Assembly (NCBI RefSeq): GCF_001050375.1
Contig: NZ_KQ130487.1
Span: 1 to 64,000 of the forward strand
Source of the DNA: Catenovulum maritimum
GTDB taxonomy: Bacteria; Pseudomonadota; Gammaproteobacteria; Enterobacterales; Alteromonadaceae
DNA length: 64,000 bases
Reading direction: 5' to 3'
The stretch's first letter is position 1, and every line of letters starts with the position of its first letter. Positions 25,696 to 35,114 of the stretch are shown here, piece after piece. The position numbers and the translations under genes are program-made. The notes below the pieces were generated by a model. The model did not search any database and was not told the DNA's origin. It saw nothing but the letters and a program-made list of their open reading frames with translations.

Positions 25696-27171
25696 TTAAT
25701 TAGAACTAACTTTGATTAATTCTAATGTACCATCTTCACGTACTTCAGCCATGTGGCCAGTAGGCTCTTCCATCAATAATAAAGTAACGAAACCTAGTAT
25801 TGCTGTACCAGCAATCACCAAGAAGAATGTAGATGCATCAACCATAGAGAAGATAGTCAAGTAAGTAACCGCACCAACATTACCGTAAGCACCAGTCATA
25901 CCAGCAATTTGACCTGTTAAGCGACGCTTAATTAAAGGTACTACTGCAAATACCGCACCTTCACCAGCTTGTACAAAGAAAGAACAAGCCATAGCAACGA
26001 TAACAGCAACCCATACTGGCCATGAAGCATCAATTAAACTCATCGCAAAATAACCAACAGCTAAACCAGCAGTTAAGATAAGTAAGGTTTTCTTACGACC
26101 AAATTTATCAGAAATTAAACCACCGCCCGGACGAGACATTAAGTTCATAAATGCATAAGCAGAAGCAACCATACCCGCCATTACAGCTGATAAGCCAAAT
26201 GTATCGGCAAAGAATAAAGGTAGCATAGATACTACAGCTAACTCAGAACCAAAAGTTGCAAAGTATAAAATATTTAATACAGCTACTTGTTTAAATTTAT
26301 ACTGTTGAATTTCAGGAACAGGCGTTTTGAACATTTCTTTATTAACGTCATAAGCTTTATAACAATCAACAATAAATAAAACGACTAAACCGACGTATGC
26401 AATTAAAGCTGCACTTTCAGAAATAAGGGTTACACCTTCAGGTGATAATTTCCATGTTAACAATGCTAGCGCAAAGTACATAGGTAGTTTCATGACGATT
26501 AAGAAAGCAAAGTCACCTTTACTCGTTACTTCCATACCACCAACATTCTTAGGGCGGAAATAAGTCGAGCCTTTAGGCGTATCAGAAACATTTGCATAAT
26601 AAACAAATGACCAGAAGAAACAAACCACACCAGTTATCGCGATCGCATATCTCCACGCATCATCACCACCGATTAAAACGGCGATCCAAGGCAATGTGAA
26701 AGAAGCAGCAGCTGAACCGAAGTTACCCCAACCACCGTATACGCCTTCTGCCGTACCTAATTCATTATGTGGGAACCACTCACTTACCATACGGATACCG
26801 ATAACAAAACCAGCACCAATAAAGCCAAGTAATAGACGTGCTAGCGCAGCCATTTCAAAAGTATCAGCAAACGCGAACATGAAACAAGGGAAAGCACAGA
26901 TGAATAAAAGAGCAGAATAAACTTTTCTAGGACCGAATTTATCAGTCAACATGCCAATAATAATACGAGCTGGGATCGTTAAAGCAACGTTTAAGATAAG
27001 TAAAGTTTTAACTTGTGCACCGGTTAAGCCTAATGTCTCTTTAATTGACATAAGTAAAGGTGCATGGTTAAACCATACAAAGAAAGTGATAAAGAATGCC
27101 ATCCACGACATATGTAAGATTTTCATTTTCCCAGCGAAAGAGAAAATATTGAACTTAGTGCTGTTGTCCAT
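25696..27171 (-). CDS. narK: NarK-family nitrate/nitrite transporter
   Basis: A 491-residue MFS protein with about 12 helices. It contains the MFS loop [13 protein letters not shown] after helix 2, and the two Gly-rich nitrate signature regions ([19 protein letters not shown] with [14 protein letters not shown], and [14 protein letters not shown]). It probably imports nitrate or nitrite for assimilation. It is transcribed separately from nirBD, behind its own sigma-54 promoter. Confidence 0.92.
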   Translation of the reverse strand: MDNSTKFNIFSFAGKMKILHMSWMAFFITFFVWFNHAPLLMSIKETLGLTGAQVKTLLILNVALTIPARIIIGMLTDKFGPRKVYSALLFICAFPCFMFAFADTFEMAALARLLLGFIGAGFVIGIRMVSEWFPHNELGTAEGVYGGWGNFGSAAASFTLPWIAVLIGGDDAWRYAIAITGVVCFFWSFVYYANVSDTPKGSTYFRPKNVGGMEVTSKGDFAFLIVMKLPMYFALALLTWKLSPEGVTLISESAALIAYVGLVVLFIVDCYKAYDVNKEMFKTPVPEIQQYKFKQVAVLNILYFATFGSELAVVSMLPLFFADTFGLSAVMAGMVASAYAFMNLMSRPGGGLISDKFGRKKTLLILTAGLAVGYFAMSLIDASWPVWVAVIVAMACSFFVQAGEGAVFAVVPLIKRRLTGQIAGMTGAYGNVGAVTYLTIFSMVDASTFFLVIAGTAILGFVTLLLMEEPTGHMAEVREDGTLELIKVSSN

Positions 27172-27305
27172 CGTTGAACCTCTGATTAATTTAAAAACTA
27201 GTCGCTACCCTAACGCCAAACTTAAGCCTAACTGTTAACTCGTAGCTAATTCTATAATTTAAAAAATTAACGAACCGCGAACTTTTTAAATGATGCCGAT
27301 TAAAA

Positions 27306-27320
27306 GCAAAAGCTATACCA
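27306..27320 (-). promoter_or_regulatory. Sigma-54 promoter of narK
   Basis: The reverse strand reads TGGTATAGCTTTTGCT: the invariant GG and GC are exactly ten bases apart, matching the -24/-12 consensus TGGCAC-N5-TTGCW. It leaves a leader of about 120 bases before narK. The remaining stretch 27172-27604 has no gene. It holds NtrC-like half sites (GCACTG twice between 27417 and 27434) upstream of the promoter, which are weak by themselves. Confidence 0.7.
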
Positions 27321-27540
27321 ACAATTAAAAATCATTTAAAAACAACAACATGAGTTAATCCTAAAGCTATAATGGTAAATTTATAACCTTTCACCACTAA
27401 TATAGTTAAAGGAATTGCACTGTTTGTTAGCACTGCTCGAATTTATGCATCAAAAGGAATTGAATTGCTCGGCAGCAAAAAATGCTCAATGTGCGCTAAA
27501 AAGTAAGTATGAAATTAAATATTTGAGAGAATTTAGACAG

Positions 27541-27569
27541 AAAAGAAAGAATTGCCGGCCGAAGCCGGC
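27541..27569 (-). terminator. Terminator of cobA-nirB-nirD with a UUCG tetraloop
   Basis: On the reverse strand a perfect GCCGGC-TTCG-GCCGGC hairpin (27554-27569) is followed by AATTCTTTCTTTTC. The C(UUCG)G loop is unusually stable; the T run is interrupted. It lies 35 bases after nirD. Confidence 0.75.
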
Positions 27570-27604
27570 ATAGTCACTACTTAGAGGGTTAGTAACTAAG
27601 AAGG

Positions 27605-27928
27605 TTAACCTAGTTGAACTTTACCAGCTTCAACTCTTACTGGGTAAGCTTTAACCGAGTTTTCAGGCTCTTCAATACACTCACCAGTGGTTAAATCAAA
27701 GTGCTGTTTATATAAAGGTGAAGCAACTGTTAGCTTGCCTTTAAAATCAGCGATTAAGCCACGCGATAATACATAAGCATTACCACATGGATCATAATTT
27801 GAGATAGCGTAAACATTGCTTTCATCGTCTAAGAATACTGCAACTTGTTCACCATTATGTAACGCACATACACCTGTGTTTTTGACTAGGTCAGACAAAT
27901 CACAAATATCGTTCCAAACTTGACTCAT
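27605..27928 (-). CDS. nirD: Nitrite reductase (NADH) small subunit
   Basis: A 107-residue Rieske-fold subunit without the Cys/His iron-sulfur ligands, as is normal for NirD. Features: VWNDICDLSDLVKNTGVCAL, VFLDDESNVYAISNYDP, SPLYKQHFDLTTGECIE. It partners NirB and starts 18 bases after it. Confidence 0.94.
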   Translation of the reverse strand: MSQVWNDICDLSDLVKNTGVCALHNGEQVAVFLDDESNVYAISNYDPCGNAYVLSRGLIADFKGKLTVASPLYKQHFDLTTGECIEEPENSVKAYPVRVEAGKVQLG

Positions 27929-27946
27929 TTTTATATTCTCCAGTGC

Positions 27947-30499
27947 TTAAACGACTTCAACAGTTTCAATTACATCGCCTTTTGCGATTTTTGCTCGAGC
28001 GTCCATATCGATACGCGCTCTTTCCTGACCACGCTCAGCCACGTAAGCCAAAGTGTCATCAGTTGCATCTGAGTTAATGAAATGTGCAAAACGCTTAAGT
28101 CTTTCTTTACTATTAATAGTTTTCTTCCACTCACACTCGTAGTTATCGATAATACGTGCCATATCTGCTTCTAAATCTTCACAGATACCTAGTTTATCTT
28201 CGATAATCACAGATTTAAGGTAATCTAAACCACCTTCCATGTTATCCATCCAAACAGAAGTACGTTGTAATCTGTCTGCTGTGTGACAATAGAACATGTA
28301 GAATCTATCGACATACTTAATCAGAGTTTCATCATCTAAGTCAGTTGCAAATAAATCTGCATGACGAGGCTTCATACCACCGTTACCACATAAGTATAAG
28401 TTCCAACCTTTATCTGTGGCGATAACACCAACATCTTTACTTTGTGCTTCAGCACACTCACGAGTACAACCAGAAACCGCCATTTTAACTTTATGCGGAG
28501 TACGCATACCTTTGTAGCGCATTTCAAGTAAGACAGCCATGGAGACTGAATCTAACATGCCGTAGCGACACCATGTTGAACCAACACATGATTTAACTGT
28601 ACGTAATGACTTACCGTATGCGTGGCCAGTTTCAAAACCTGCAGCGATAAGTTTTTCCCAAATAATTGGTAATTGATGTAATTGCGCGCCGAAGAAATCG
28701 ATTCGTTGACCACCGGTTAATTTAGTATACAGGTTAAACTCTTTACCAATTTCACCTAATGCAATTAATTGATCTGGTGTAACTTCACCTGCAGCCATTC
28801 TTGGTACAACAGAGTAAGTACCATCTTTTTGCATATTTGCTAAGAAAATATCGTTCGTGTCTTGTAACTGAATGTTGTCATCAGAAAGAATATATTCATT
28901 CCACTGAGTTGCTAGCATAGAGCCAACAGCCGGTTTACAGATTTCACAGCCTTTACCTGAACCATATCCAGCTAATAATTCATCAAAGGTTTTGATTTTT
29001 TTAGTACGAATAATGTCGAATACTTCTTGGCGAGTATATTCAAAATGGTCACATAAGTTATTATTAACTTCTACACCCATCTCAGTTAATGCAGCATTCA
29101 TTACCTGAGTTGTCATTGCAGCACAACCACCACAACCTGTTACCGCTTTAGTACAAGACTTAATGCCCGCTAAATCAGTACAGCCGCCTTTTACTGCTTC
29201 AAAAATATCGCCTTTTGAAACATCATGACATGAACAAATTTGAGCCGAATCAGGTAAGGCATCGACACCTAGTGCTGGCGCACCATCAACTGATGGTAAA
29301 ATTAATGCTTCAGGCGAACCTGGGATAGCAATGTCGCCAAGCATCATTTGCAATAAATTGCCGTATGCGTCTACATCACCAATTAATACTGCACCTAATA
29401 CTTTAGTATTATCTTCAGATACGATTAATCGCTTATAAACACCATCGTGCGAGTTTGAATATGTATAGCTTAAACAACCTGGTGTACGAGCTTGAGCATC
29501 ACCAATAGACGCCACATCAACACCCAACAATTTAAGTTTAGTGCTCATATCAGCACCTTCAAACGCTAAATTACCGCCCGTTATGTGATCAACAGCCACT
29601 TTAGCCATTTGGTAACCAGGTGCAACTAAACCATATATCTTATTGTCCCAAAGCGCACACTCACCAACTGCGTAAACATTTGGTATAGATGTTTGACACT
29701 GGTTGTTGATAACAATACCGCCACGTGGACCAATTTCAATATCAAACTGGCGTGCTAACTCATCTTGCGGACGAATACCCGCAGAGAATAAAATCATATC
29801 TGTTTCTAAGAAAGTACCGTCAGCAAAGTTCATTCTGTAGCGGCAAGTTTCGCCAGCAACAATTTCTTTGGTATTCTTTTCTGTGTGTACGCCAACGTCT
29901 AACGCTTCAATTTTAGCGCGTAATACGTCACCGCCACCTTCGTCTAACTGTACAGCCATTAAGCGTGGTGCAAACTCAACAACATGAGTTTCTAAACCTA
30001 AGTTTTTAAGTGCATTTGCTGCTTCTAAACCAAGTAAGCCACCACCGACAACAACACCAACTTTGCTCTCTTTAGCAGAAGCAGTAATCGCTTCTAAATC
30101 TTCAATTGTTCTGTACACCAAGCAGTGATCTTGATCTTTACCTGGAATTGGTGGTACGAACGGGTATGAACCTGTAGCAAGAATTAATTGATCGTAGCTT
30201 TCTTCACGGCCGCTTTCAGTCACAATTTTGTTATTTGCAGTATCTAGGCTAATAACTTTATCTTTGACAATATAACGAACGCCATGCTCGTCATAATAAT
30301 CAGGAGAAGTTAGCATTAACTCCTCTGCAGTTTTACCTGCGAAATAATATGATAATTGAACACGGTCATAAGCCAAACGAGGCTCTTCTGAAAAAGTGAT
30401 AACTTCATATTGATCATAATCTGGATGTTCGATCATGTTCTCGATGAACTTATGACCAACCATACCATTACCAACAACAACTATTTTTTGCTTGCTCAT
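27947..30499 (-). CDS. nirB: Nitrite reductase (NADH) large subunit
   Basis: An 850-residue cytoplasmic enzyme reducing nitrite to ammonium with NADH. It has an N-terminal FAD/NAD domain (VVVGNGMVGHKFIE), a BFD-type [2Fe-2S] region with the CSCHDVSKGD and CTKAVTGCGGC clusters, the ferredoxin-like nitrite reductase domain, and the siroheme/[4Fe-4S] ligands CVGSTWCRYG and VSGCTRECAEAQ. All cofactor sites are intact. It follows cobA by 13 bases, and nirD follows it, so siroheme supply and enzyme are made together. Confidence 0.97.
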   Translation of the reverse strand: MSKQKIVVVGNGMVGHKFIENMIEHPDYDQYEVITFSEEPRLAYDRVQLSYYFAGKTAEELMLTSPDYYDEHGVRYIVKDKVISLDTANNKIVTESGREESYDQLILATGSYPFVPPIPGKDQDHCLVYRTIEDLEAITASAKESKVGVVVGGGLLGLEAANALKNLGLETHVVEFAPRLMAVQLDEGGGDVLRAKIEALDVGVHTEKNTKEIVAGETCRYRMNFADGTFLETDMILFSAGIRPQDELARQFDIEIGPRGGIVINNQCQTSIPNVYAVGECALWDNKIYGLVAPGYQMAKVAVDHITGGNLAFEGADMSTKLKLLGVDVASIGDAQARTPGCLSYTYSNSHDGVYKRLIVSEDNTKVLGAVLIGDVDAYGNLLQMMLGDIAIPGSPEALILPSVDGAPALGVDALPDSAQICSCHDVSKGDIFEAVKGGCTDLAGIKSCTKAVTGCGGCAAMTTQVMNAALTEMGVEVNNNLCDHFEYTRQEVFDIIRTKKIKTFDELLAGYGSGKGCEICKPAVGSMLATQWNEYILSDDNIQLQDTNDIFLANMQKDGTYSVVPRMAAGEVTPDQLIALGEIGKEFNLYTKLTGGQRIDFFGAQLHQLPIIWEKLIAAGFETGHAYGKSLRTVKSCVGSTWCRYGMLDSVSMAVLLEMRYKGMRTPHKVKMAVSGCTRECAEAQSKDVGVIATDKGWNLYLCGNGGMKPRHADLFATDLDDETLIKYVDRFYMFYCHTADRLQRTSVWMDNMEGGLDYLKSVIIEDKLGICEDLEADMARIIDNYECEWKKTINSKERLKRFAHFINSDATDDTLAYVAERGQERARIDMDARAKIAKGDVIETVEVV

Positions 30500-30512
30500 T
30501 ACTAACCCTCTA

Positions 30513-31316
30513 TTAAGCTGATAACTGCTTCCATTGCGAATCTTCAGTAGTCAATGTGCCGTACCACTGTAAAGACTCTGCTAACTCAACCACTTGACCC
30601 ACAACAATTAAAGTTGGTGTTTGCAACTCATTTTGTTTAGCCATAGCTTCTAAGTCAGTGATCTTCCCTGTAAAAACTCTTTGTTCATTTCGACAACCAT
30701 TTTCAATTAATGCTGCCGGTGTATTTGCATCTAATCCATGCTTTAACAATTGCTCTGTGATTGTTGGCAATTTATTAAGGCCCATATAAAACACAAGTGT
30801 ACTTTTCAAACTAGCAAGTGATTGCCAGTCAATATTAAACTCTTTTTCTGCGTGGCCCGTAACAAATGTACAAGCTTGAGATAAACCTCTATGGGTAACC
30901 GGAATACCCGCATATGCAACAGCTCCGATTCCAGCGGTTACGCCAGGAACAACCTCCACTTCGATATTTGAGTTTCTTAGTACTAACATTTCTTCAGCAC
31001 CGCGGCCAAATACGAATGGATCGCCACCTTTTAAGCGGCAGATGTTAAAACCTTTTTGAGCTTTCTCAACGAGTAACTCATTTAACTTGTCTTGTGGGAT
31101 ACAATGATTTCCCATTGTCTTACCGACATAAAACGCTGGTGTATTAGAAGGGAAAAGGCTACGTATATCTTCACTTACCAACCTATCATATAAAATGATA
31201 TCAGCAGACTGAATCGCACGTAGAGCTTTGATAGTAAGTAAATCAGCATCACCTGGGCCTGCACCAACAAGCCATACTTTACCAACACCTGAATTTTGTT
31301 TTACTAACTTAAACAT
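30513..31316 (-). CDS. cobA: Uroporphyrinogen-III C-methyltransferase
   Basis: A 267-residue SAM-dependent enzyme making precorrin-2 for siroheme, the cofactor of NirB. Motifs: VWLVGAGPGDADLLT, YDRLV, ICRLKGGDPFVFGRGAEE, VVPGVTAGIGAVAYAGIPVTHR, and YMGLNKLP. It corresponds to the C-terminal half of CysG alone. It is first in the operon with nirB and nirD, behind a sigma-54 promoter. Confidence 0.95.
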   Translation of the reverse strand: MFKLVKQNSGVGKVWLVGAGPGDADLLTIKALRAIQSADIILYDRLVSEDIRSLFPSNTPAFYVGKTMGNHCIPQDKLNELLVEKAQKGFNICRLKGGDPFVFGRGAEEMLVLRNSNIEVEVVPGVTAGIGAVAYAGIPVTHRGLSQACTFVTGHAEKEFNIDWQSLASLKSTLVFYMGLNKLPTITEQLLKHGLDANTPAALIENGCRNEQRVFTGKITDLEAMAKQNELQTPTLIVVGQVVELAESLQWYGTLTTEDSQWKQLSA

Positions 31317-31356
31317 CGTTGCACAAGCTAAGTATTAAATAGATGATGATTAAAAA

Positions 31357-31371
31357 GCAACAATAATGCCA
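31357..31371 (-). promoter_or_regulatory. Sigma-54 promoter of cobA-nirB-nirD
   Basis: The reverse strand reads TGGCATTATTGTTGCT, with GG and GC ten bases apart, a near-consensus -24/-12 element (TGGCAC-N5-TTGCW). It lies about 40 bases ahead of the cobA ATG. Confidence 0.78.
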
Positions 31372-31509
31372 AAAATAAAACAAAACTTAAAATAATCAAT
31401 AATCCATTGTTTATTAAGCAATAATAATATTAACCCATAAAAAAATTGAGATAAAAAAGTGACTTGGAGATATTTATCGAAACAATTGAATTATCTTGGT
31501 TCATTGCAA

Positions 31510-31539
31510 TGCACCAGCTTGTTGCACTAATTGAGTGCT
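31510..31539. promoter_or_regulatory. NtrC-type binding sites upstream of the sigma-54 promoter
   Basis: TGCACT-AATTG-AGTGCT (31523-31539) fits the NtrC consensus TGCACY-N5-RGTGCW in both halves. The overlapping TGCACC-AGCTT-GTTGCA (31510-31526) fits with one mismatch. They lie about 150 bases upstream of the cobA sigma-54 promoter, a normal enhancer distance, implying induction under nitrogen limitation. Confidence 0.65.
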
Positions 31540-31551
31540 GAAAAAAGACAT

Positions 31552-31586
31552 AAAAAAAGTCCGAACAGCGTTACTGTTCGGACTTT
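31552..31586 (-). terminator. Terminator of the alpha-galactosidase gene
   Basis: Perfect 13-base stem AAAGTCCGAACAG / CTGTTCGGACTTT with loop of five, followed on the reverse strand by a T run; 24 bases after the stop. Confidence 0.9.
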
Positions 31587-31609
31587 AGTTAAAAAGATTT
31601 TAAGTTTAA

Positions 31610-32929
31610 TTAAATTTTAAATAAAACTGCATCATGCGCTGCTAATTCAACGCTCAGTGAATCAGGGTGAACTTGAGCTGAATATCGGCACCATAAATCT
31701 TTTGCACCTGTAAAATTTGATAGCTCGACTTCAGAAGGAGTTAAACTGACAACGGCCATATCATCATTGGTATTCATCACGGCTAAATATTCACCTGTGC
31801 CATCTTTAGCTTGTGCACGCCAAATAACAAAGCCGGCCTTCGTCGCAACATATCGATTTGCTGTTGAGTTTTGGTTGACCGCTAACACATCAGCATTTTG
31901 TAATAACTTAATGATTGCAGGATCTGTACCTGGTAAATTAGCACCAATCATTAACGGTGAACGAGCCATAGACCATAATGTCATTAAAGTGTGCATCTCT
32001 TGCATATTGAAATTACCCACTCGATTTGTGCCGCCTGATTCCCCACGAGGTAAATCACCAATTGGCAGCATATCAGCATCTGGCCAATGGCCTTCTGTAA
32101 TAAAAGGTGCCCAAATTGCACAGCGCTCCATTTGCTTTTTAAGTGATCCCCAATGATCCCAAAAATCTGCAGAAATACGCCATAAGTTCGCATGATTACG
32201 TAAATGATTTACGATTGTTGTTTCCGGTCCACCTGGCGATAAACTTAATAACATGCCTCGGCCACAGTTTCGCATTGCATTGCTTAGCGCCTCTATGTCA
32301 TCAATTCTGTATGGAGAACCTGTACCAGTTGGAGAGCCGTCACTATTTTCAACTTCATGCCACGAGTTTAAGTCGTCGGCTTTAATGTAATCAACACCCC
32401 ACTCTTTATACAAATCAACAATTGACTCGTAATAAGCTTTTGCATCTGGATGGGCAAAATTTAACGTGCGTAAACTGTTATACCAAGGACAAGCTTCACG
32501 ATCATATGAAACCTGGTCAGCTGTAGACTTGGTCCCCTTAATAGGTGATTTAGCTTCCACCGCCTGGACTGGGATTCCGCGCATAATGTGAATACCAAAT
32601 TTTAAGCCCAAACTGTGAACATAATCAGCTAATGGTTTAAAACCAGCACCATTGACTGAAGATGGGAATTTTTCTGGGCAAGGAATTAAGCGTCCGTTTT
32701 CATCAATTAACTGAGGAATATCTTTATTTTTGTAGTTGTCATGTACCGCGCCTGGAGCAAACCAAGCCAGATCAACAACAACATATTCCCAACCATACTG
32801 TTTTAGATTATCTGCAATAAATTTTGCATTCGCTTTAACTTCGTCTTCAGTAACTGAAACACTGAAACAATCCCAGCTATTCCAACCCATAGGTGGAGTC
32901 TGAGCAAGATCTGTATTAAAAAATGACAT
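31610..32929 (-). CDS. GH27 alpha-galactosidase (melibiase)
   Basis: A 439-residue glycoside hydrolase with the GH27/GH36 signature start TPPMGWNSWDCF. The barrel strands include YVVVDLAWF, GLKFGIHIMRGIP and the nucleophile region WGVDYIKADDL. The acid/base Asp is probably in LWRISADFWDHW. No signal peptide, so it should act in the cytoplasm on galactosides brought in from outside. It is 62 bases after the symporter gene, in the same operon. Confidence 0.87.
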   Translation of the reverse strand: MSFFNTDLAQTPPMGWNSWDCFSVSVTEDEVKANAKFIADNLKQYGWEYVVVDLAWFAPGAVHDNYKNKDIPQLIDENGRLIPCPEKFPSSVNGAGFKPLADYVHSLGLKFGIHIMRGIPVQAVEAKSPIKGTKSTADQVSYDREACPWYNSLRTLNFAHPDAKAYYESIVDLYKEWGVDYIKADDLNSWHEVENSDGSPTGTGSPYRIDDIEALSNAMRNCGRGMLLSLSPGGPETTIVNHLRNHANLWRISADFWDHWGSLKKQMERCAIWAPFITEGHWPDADMLPIGDLPRGESGGTNRVGNFNMQEMHTLMTLWSMARSPLMIGANLPGTDPAIIKLLQNADVLAVNQNSTANRYVATKAGFVIWRAQAKDGTGEYLAVMNTNDDMAVVSLTPSEVELSNFTGAKDLWCRYSAQVHPDSLSVELAAHDAVLFKI

Positions 32930-32991
32930 TAGAATACCTACTTTTTACGCTAGTTTGGTGTGGCAATAACAACCACACCAATCAGTTTGAT

Positions 32992-34761
32992 TTAAGATAG
33001 AAGAGAGAATGTAATGATCATACCGAACATAAGCACTATGCTCGCGACTGACCAGAAAGTAACACTTTGATACCAAGCACCTGCACCGTCGTCTGCTAAT
33101 TTAAGTGTTCTCCAGTTAAAGGTTAGATTGTCGGTAATTTGCTCTGGTCTAGGGTTAGGTGTGAACAAGCTAAGAACAGAACAAGTCACCATACATAACA
33201 ACCAGTTAATAACGCCTTGATTTGCATATGGCGCTAGCCATTCGGGTGCAGTACCTGCTGTGACCCATGCTTTGATTGCTATCCCAAATAAGAAACCGAC
33301 ACAAACCGTGATAAAGGCAGCTTTACCATCCACTCGCTTCCAAAAAGCACCGAGTAAAAATACAGCTGAAAATGGTGGTGCAAAGAAGGTAAACAGCTCT
33401 TGAATGTAAACGAATAAGCTAACCTCTAATGTGCTAATCCAAATACCAAGGAAAATAGCGCCCACTAAAATTGTCGCTGTAATTAATCGACCAATCAGGA
33501 CAATAGAAGTTTCAGTCGCCTCAGGTTTAATAAAACGCTTATAAAAATCCATAGTAATAACGGTTGAGGTAGAAGTTAAAACGGCACTTACTGTTGACTG
33601 AATTGCGCCAAATAATGCGGCTAATAAAATACCTTTTATACCAACAGGGATAAGCTCTTTAATTAAGTTAATATAGGTTTGGTCGGCCACCTGACGAACA
33701 TCATTAATGCTTTCACCCGCTAGCATTATTTCTGGTTTCATTGCAAAATAAATTAAGCCTGGCATAACAACAATAAAAGGTAATAGCAGCTTTAAGAAAC
33801 TAGCGAATACCATACCCATACGAGCGTTGTACATGTCTTTAGCCGCAAAAACACGTTGTATCAAAAACTGATTAATAACTGTGTACCACAAGCCGATGTA
33901 GAAGAAGCTCAAAACCCAATGAGTCCAAGGAACAACTTGGTGAGTGAGCGGTTGAATAACAGATAATCGGTTGTAGCTTTCTTCTTTTACAATTTCAGGT
34001 CTAACATGCTCGACAGCTTGTGCCCAAATACCGGTTTCTGCTTGGTTTGCAGTTATCATGTTAGAAAAACCGTCGACAATGCTACCGTCACCCAATGCAT
34101 TTAAACCATATAAGGTCACTAAACTTCCGCCTGCAACCATGATAATAATGGTTACTAAATCCATCCAGGCGACAGATTTTAGTCCGCCCCAGATAGCCCA
34201 AACACCAGCAGCTAAACCAATAATTGCAATAGAGACATAAAGGCCTTGTTGTGAACCTTCAGGCGCACCAAGTAAGGCATTCATACCTAAAATTGCATCT
34301 AGAGCTAAACCGCCACCATAAATCACGGGGGCTAAAAAAGCGAAAATATTGGCTACAACAGTGACGATTGCAAAAAATATCCGCATAGGTGCATTAAATC
34401 TTTGCTCTAAAAATTCAGGTGCAGTAAAAACTTTAGCGGACAATAAAAAAGGTATAAATATCCAGATCATAAAGGTGAAAGCGATCACTGTACTCCACTC
34501 ACCTGTCGCGACCGATATACCGTAAATAAAGGCGGCACCAACTAAACCGATAAAATGCTCAGTACTAATGTTTGCGGCAATATAAGATGCACCAACAACA
34601 TACCAAGGTAAGCTTCTGCCTGCTAAAAAATAGTCCTCCGAATCTTCTTCTGGTTCATTTTTTTTTCTAGAGCCAGCTAAATAGCCAACCAAACTTAACA
34701 CGAGAAAATAGCCACCAAAGGTAAGCCAATCTATCGGATCTAAAGCAATCGCATCAAACAC
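32992..34761 (-). CDS. Sodium/solute symporter (SGLT type)
   Basis: A 589-residue SSS-family transporter with about 14 helices. Recognisable regions: the N-terminal FGGYFLVLSLVGYLAGSR, GRSLPWYVVGASYIAANIS, the GGLKSVAWMDL segment, AALFGAIQSTVSAVLTSTST, and the LGAFWKRVDGKAAF loop. Placed between a cytoplasmic alpha-galactosidase and a secreted glycosidase-like lipoprotein, it probably imports a galactose-containing sugar; the substrate is inferred. Confidence 0.9.
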   Translation of the reverse strand: MFDAIALDPIDWLTFGGYFLVLSLVGYLAGSRKKNEPEEDSEDYFLAGRSLPWYVVGASYIAANISTEHFIGLVGAAFIYGISVATGEWSTVIAFTFMIWIFIPFLLSAKVFTAPEFLEQRFNAPMRIFFAIVTVVANIFAFLAPVIYGGGLALDAILGMNALLGAPEGSQQGLYVSIAIIGLAAGVWAIWGGLKSVAWMDLVTIIIMVAGGSLVTLYGLNALGDGSIVDGFSNMITANQAETGIWAQAVEHVRPEIVKEESYNRLSVIQPLTHQVVPWTHWVLSFFYIGLWYTVINQFLIQRVFAAKDMYNARMGMVFASFLKLLLPFIVVMPGLIYFAMKPEIMLAGESINDVRQVADQTYINLIKELIPVGIKGILLAALFGAIQSTVSAVLTSTSTVITMDFYKRFIKPEATETSIVLIGRLITATILVGAIFLGIWISTLEVSLFVYIQELFTFFAPPFSAVFLLGAFWKRVDGKAAFITVCVGFLFGIAIKAWVTAGTAPEWLAPYANQGVINWLLCMVTCSVLSLFTPNPRPEQITDNLTFNWRTLKLADDGAGAWYQSVTFWSVASIVLMFGMIITFSLLS

Positions 34762-35000
34762 GTTTTAACCTCACATAATCAACAGAATACAAAATTAAAA
34801 CTAGTGGTCTAGCGCATAATTCTGTTATTAAAAAAACTGAAAAATAAAATTCACCGACCTAAAAAACGGCAAAAACAATTATTAAATATTATATATGATA
34901 TAAATATTTAACATAGCGATATCATATTGATGTTACAATTCTTTACATTATCCGTAACATTTAAAAACGGCTCTAAAACTATGTTTACTGTGATTCCTTT
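34762..35000. other. AT-rich intergenic region
   Basis: Presumably carries the promoter of the symporter-galactosidase unit on the reverse strand. It is very AT-rich, with runs such as ATATATGATATAAATATT. I see no gene and no firm operator palindrome. Confidence 0.4.
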
Positions 35001-35023
35001 AGGCCGATTCATGTCATCGGCCT
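35001..35023. terminator. Hairpin downstream of the glycosidase-like lipoprotein gene
   Basis: AGGCCGAT / ATCGGCCT perfect stem with a seven-base loop, 92 bases after the stop at 35115. It lacks a clear T run on either strand, so it may be a processing or pausing hairpin, not an intrinsic terminator. Confidence 0.4.
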
Positions 35024-35114
35024 GTACCAAGTGCTTTATTTAAGCTCTATTGAGTACGTCAAAAATGCATGTAATTGTGAAATAGAGATATCCCATTCTA
35101 GATTTAAATCATGA

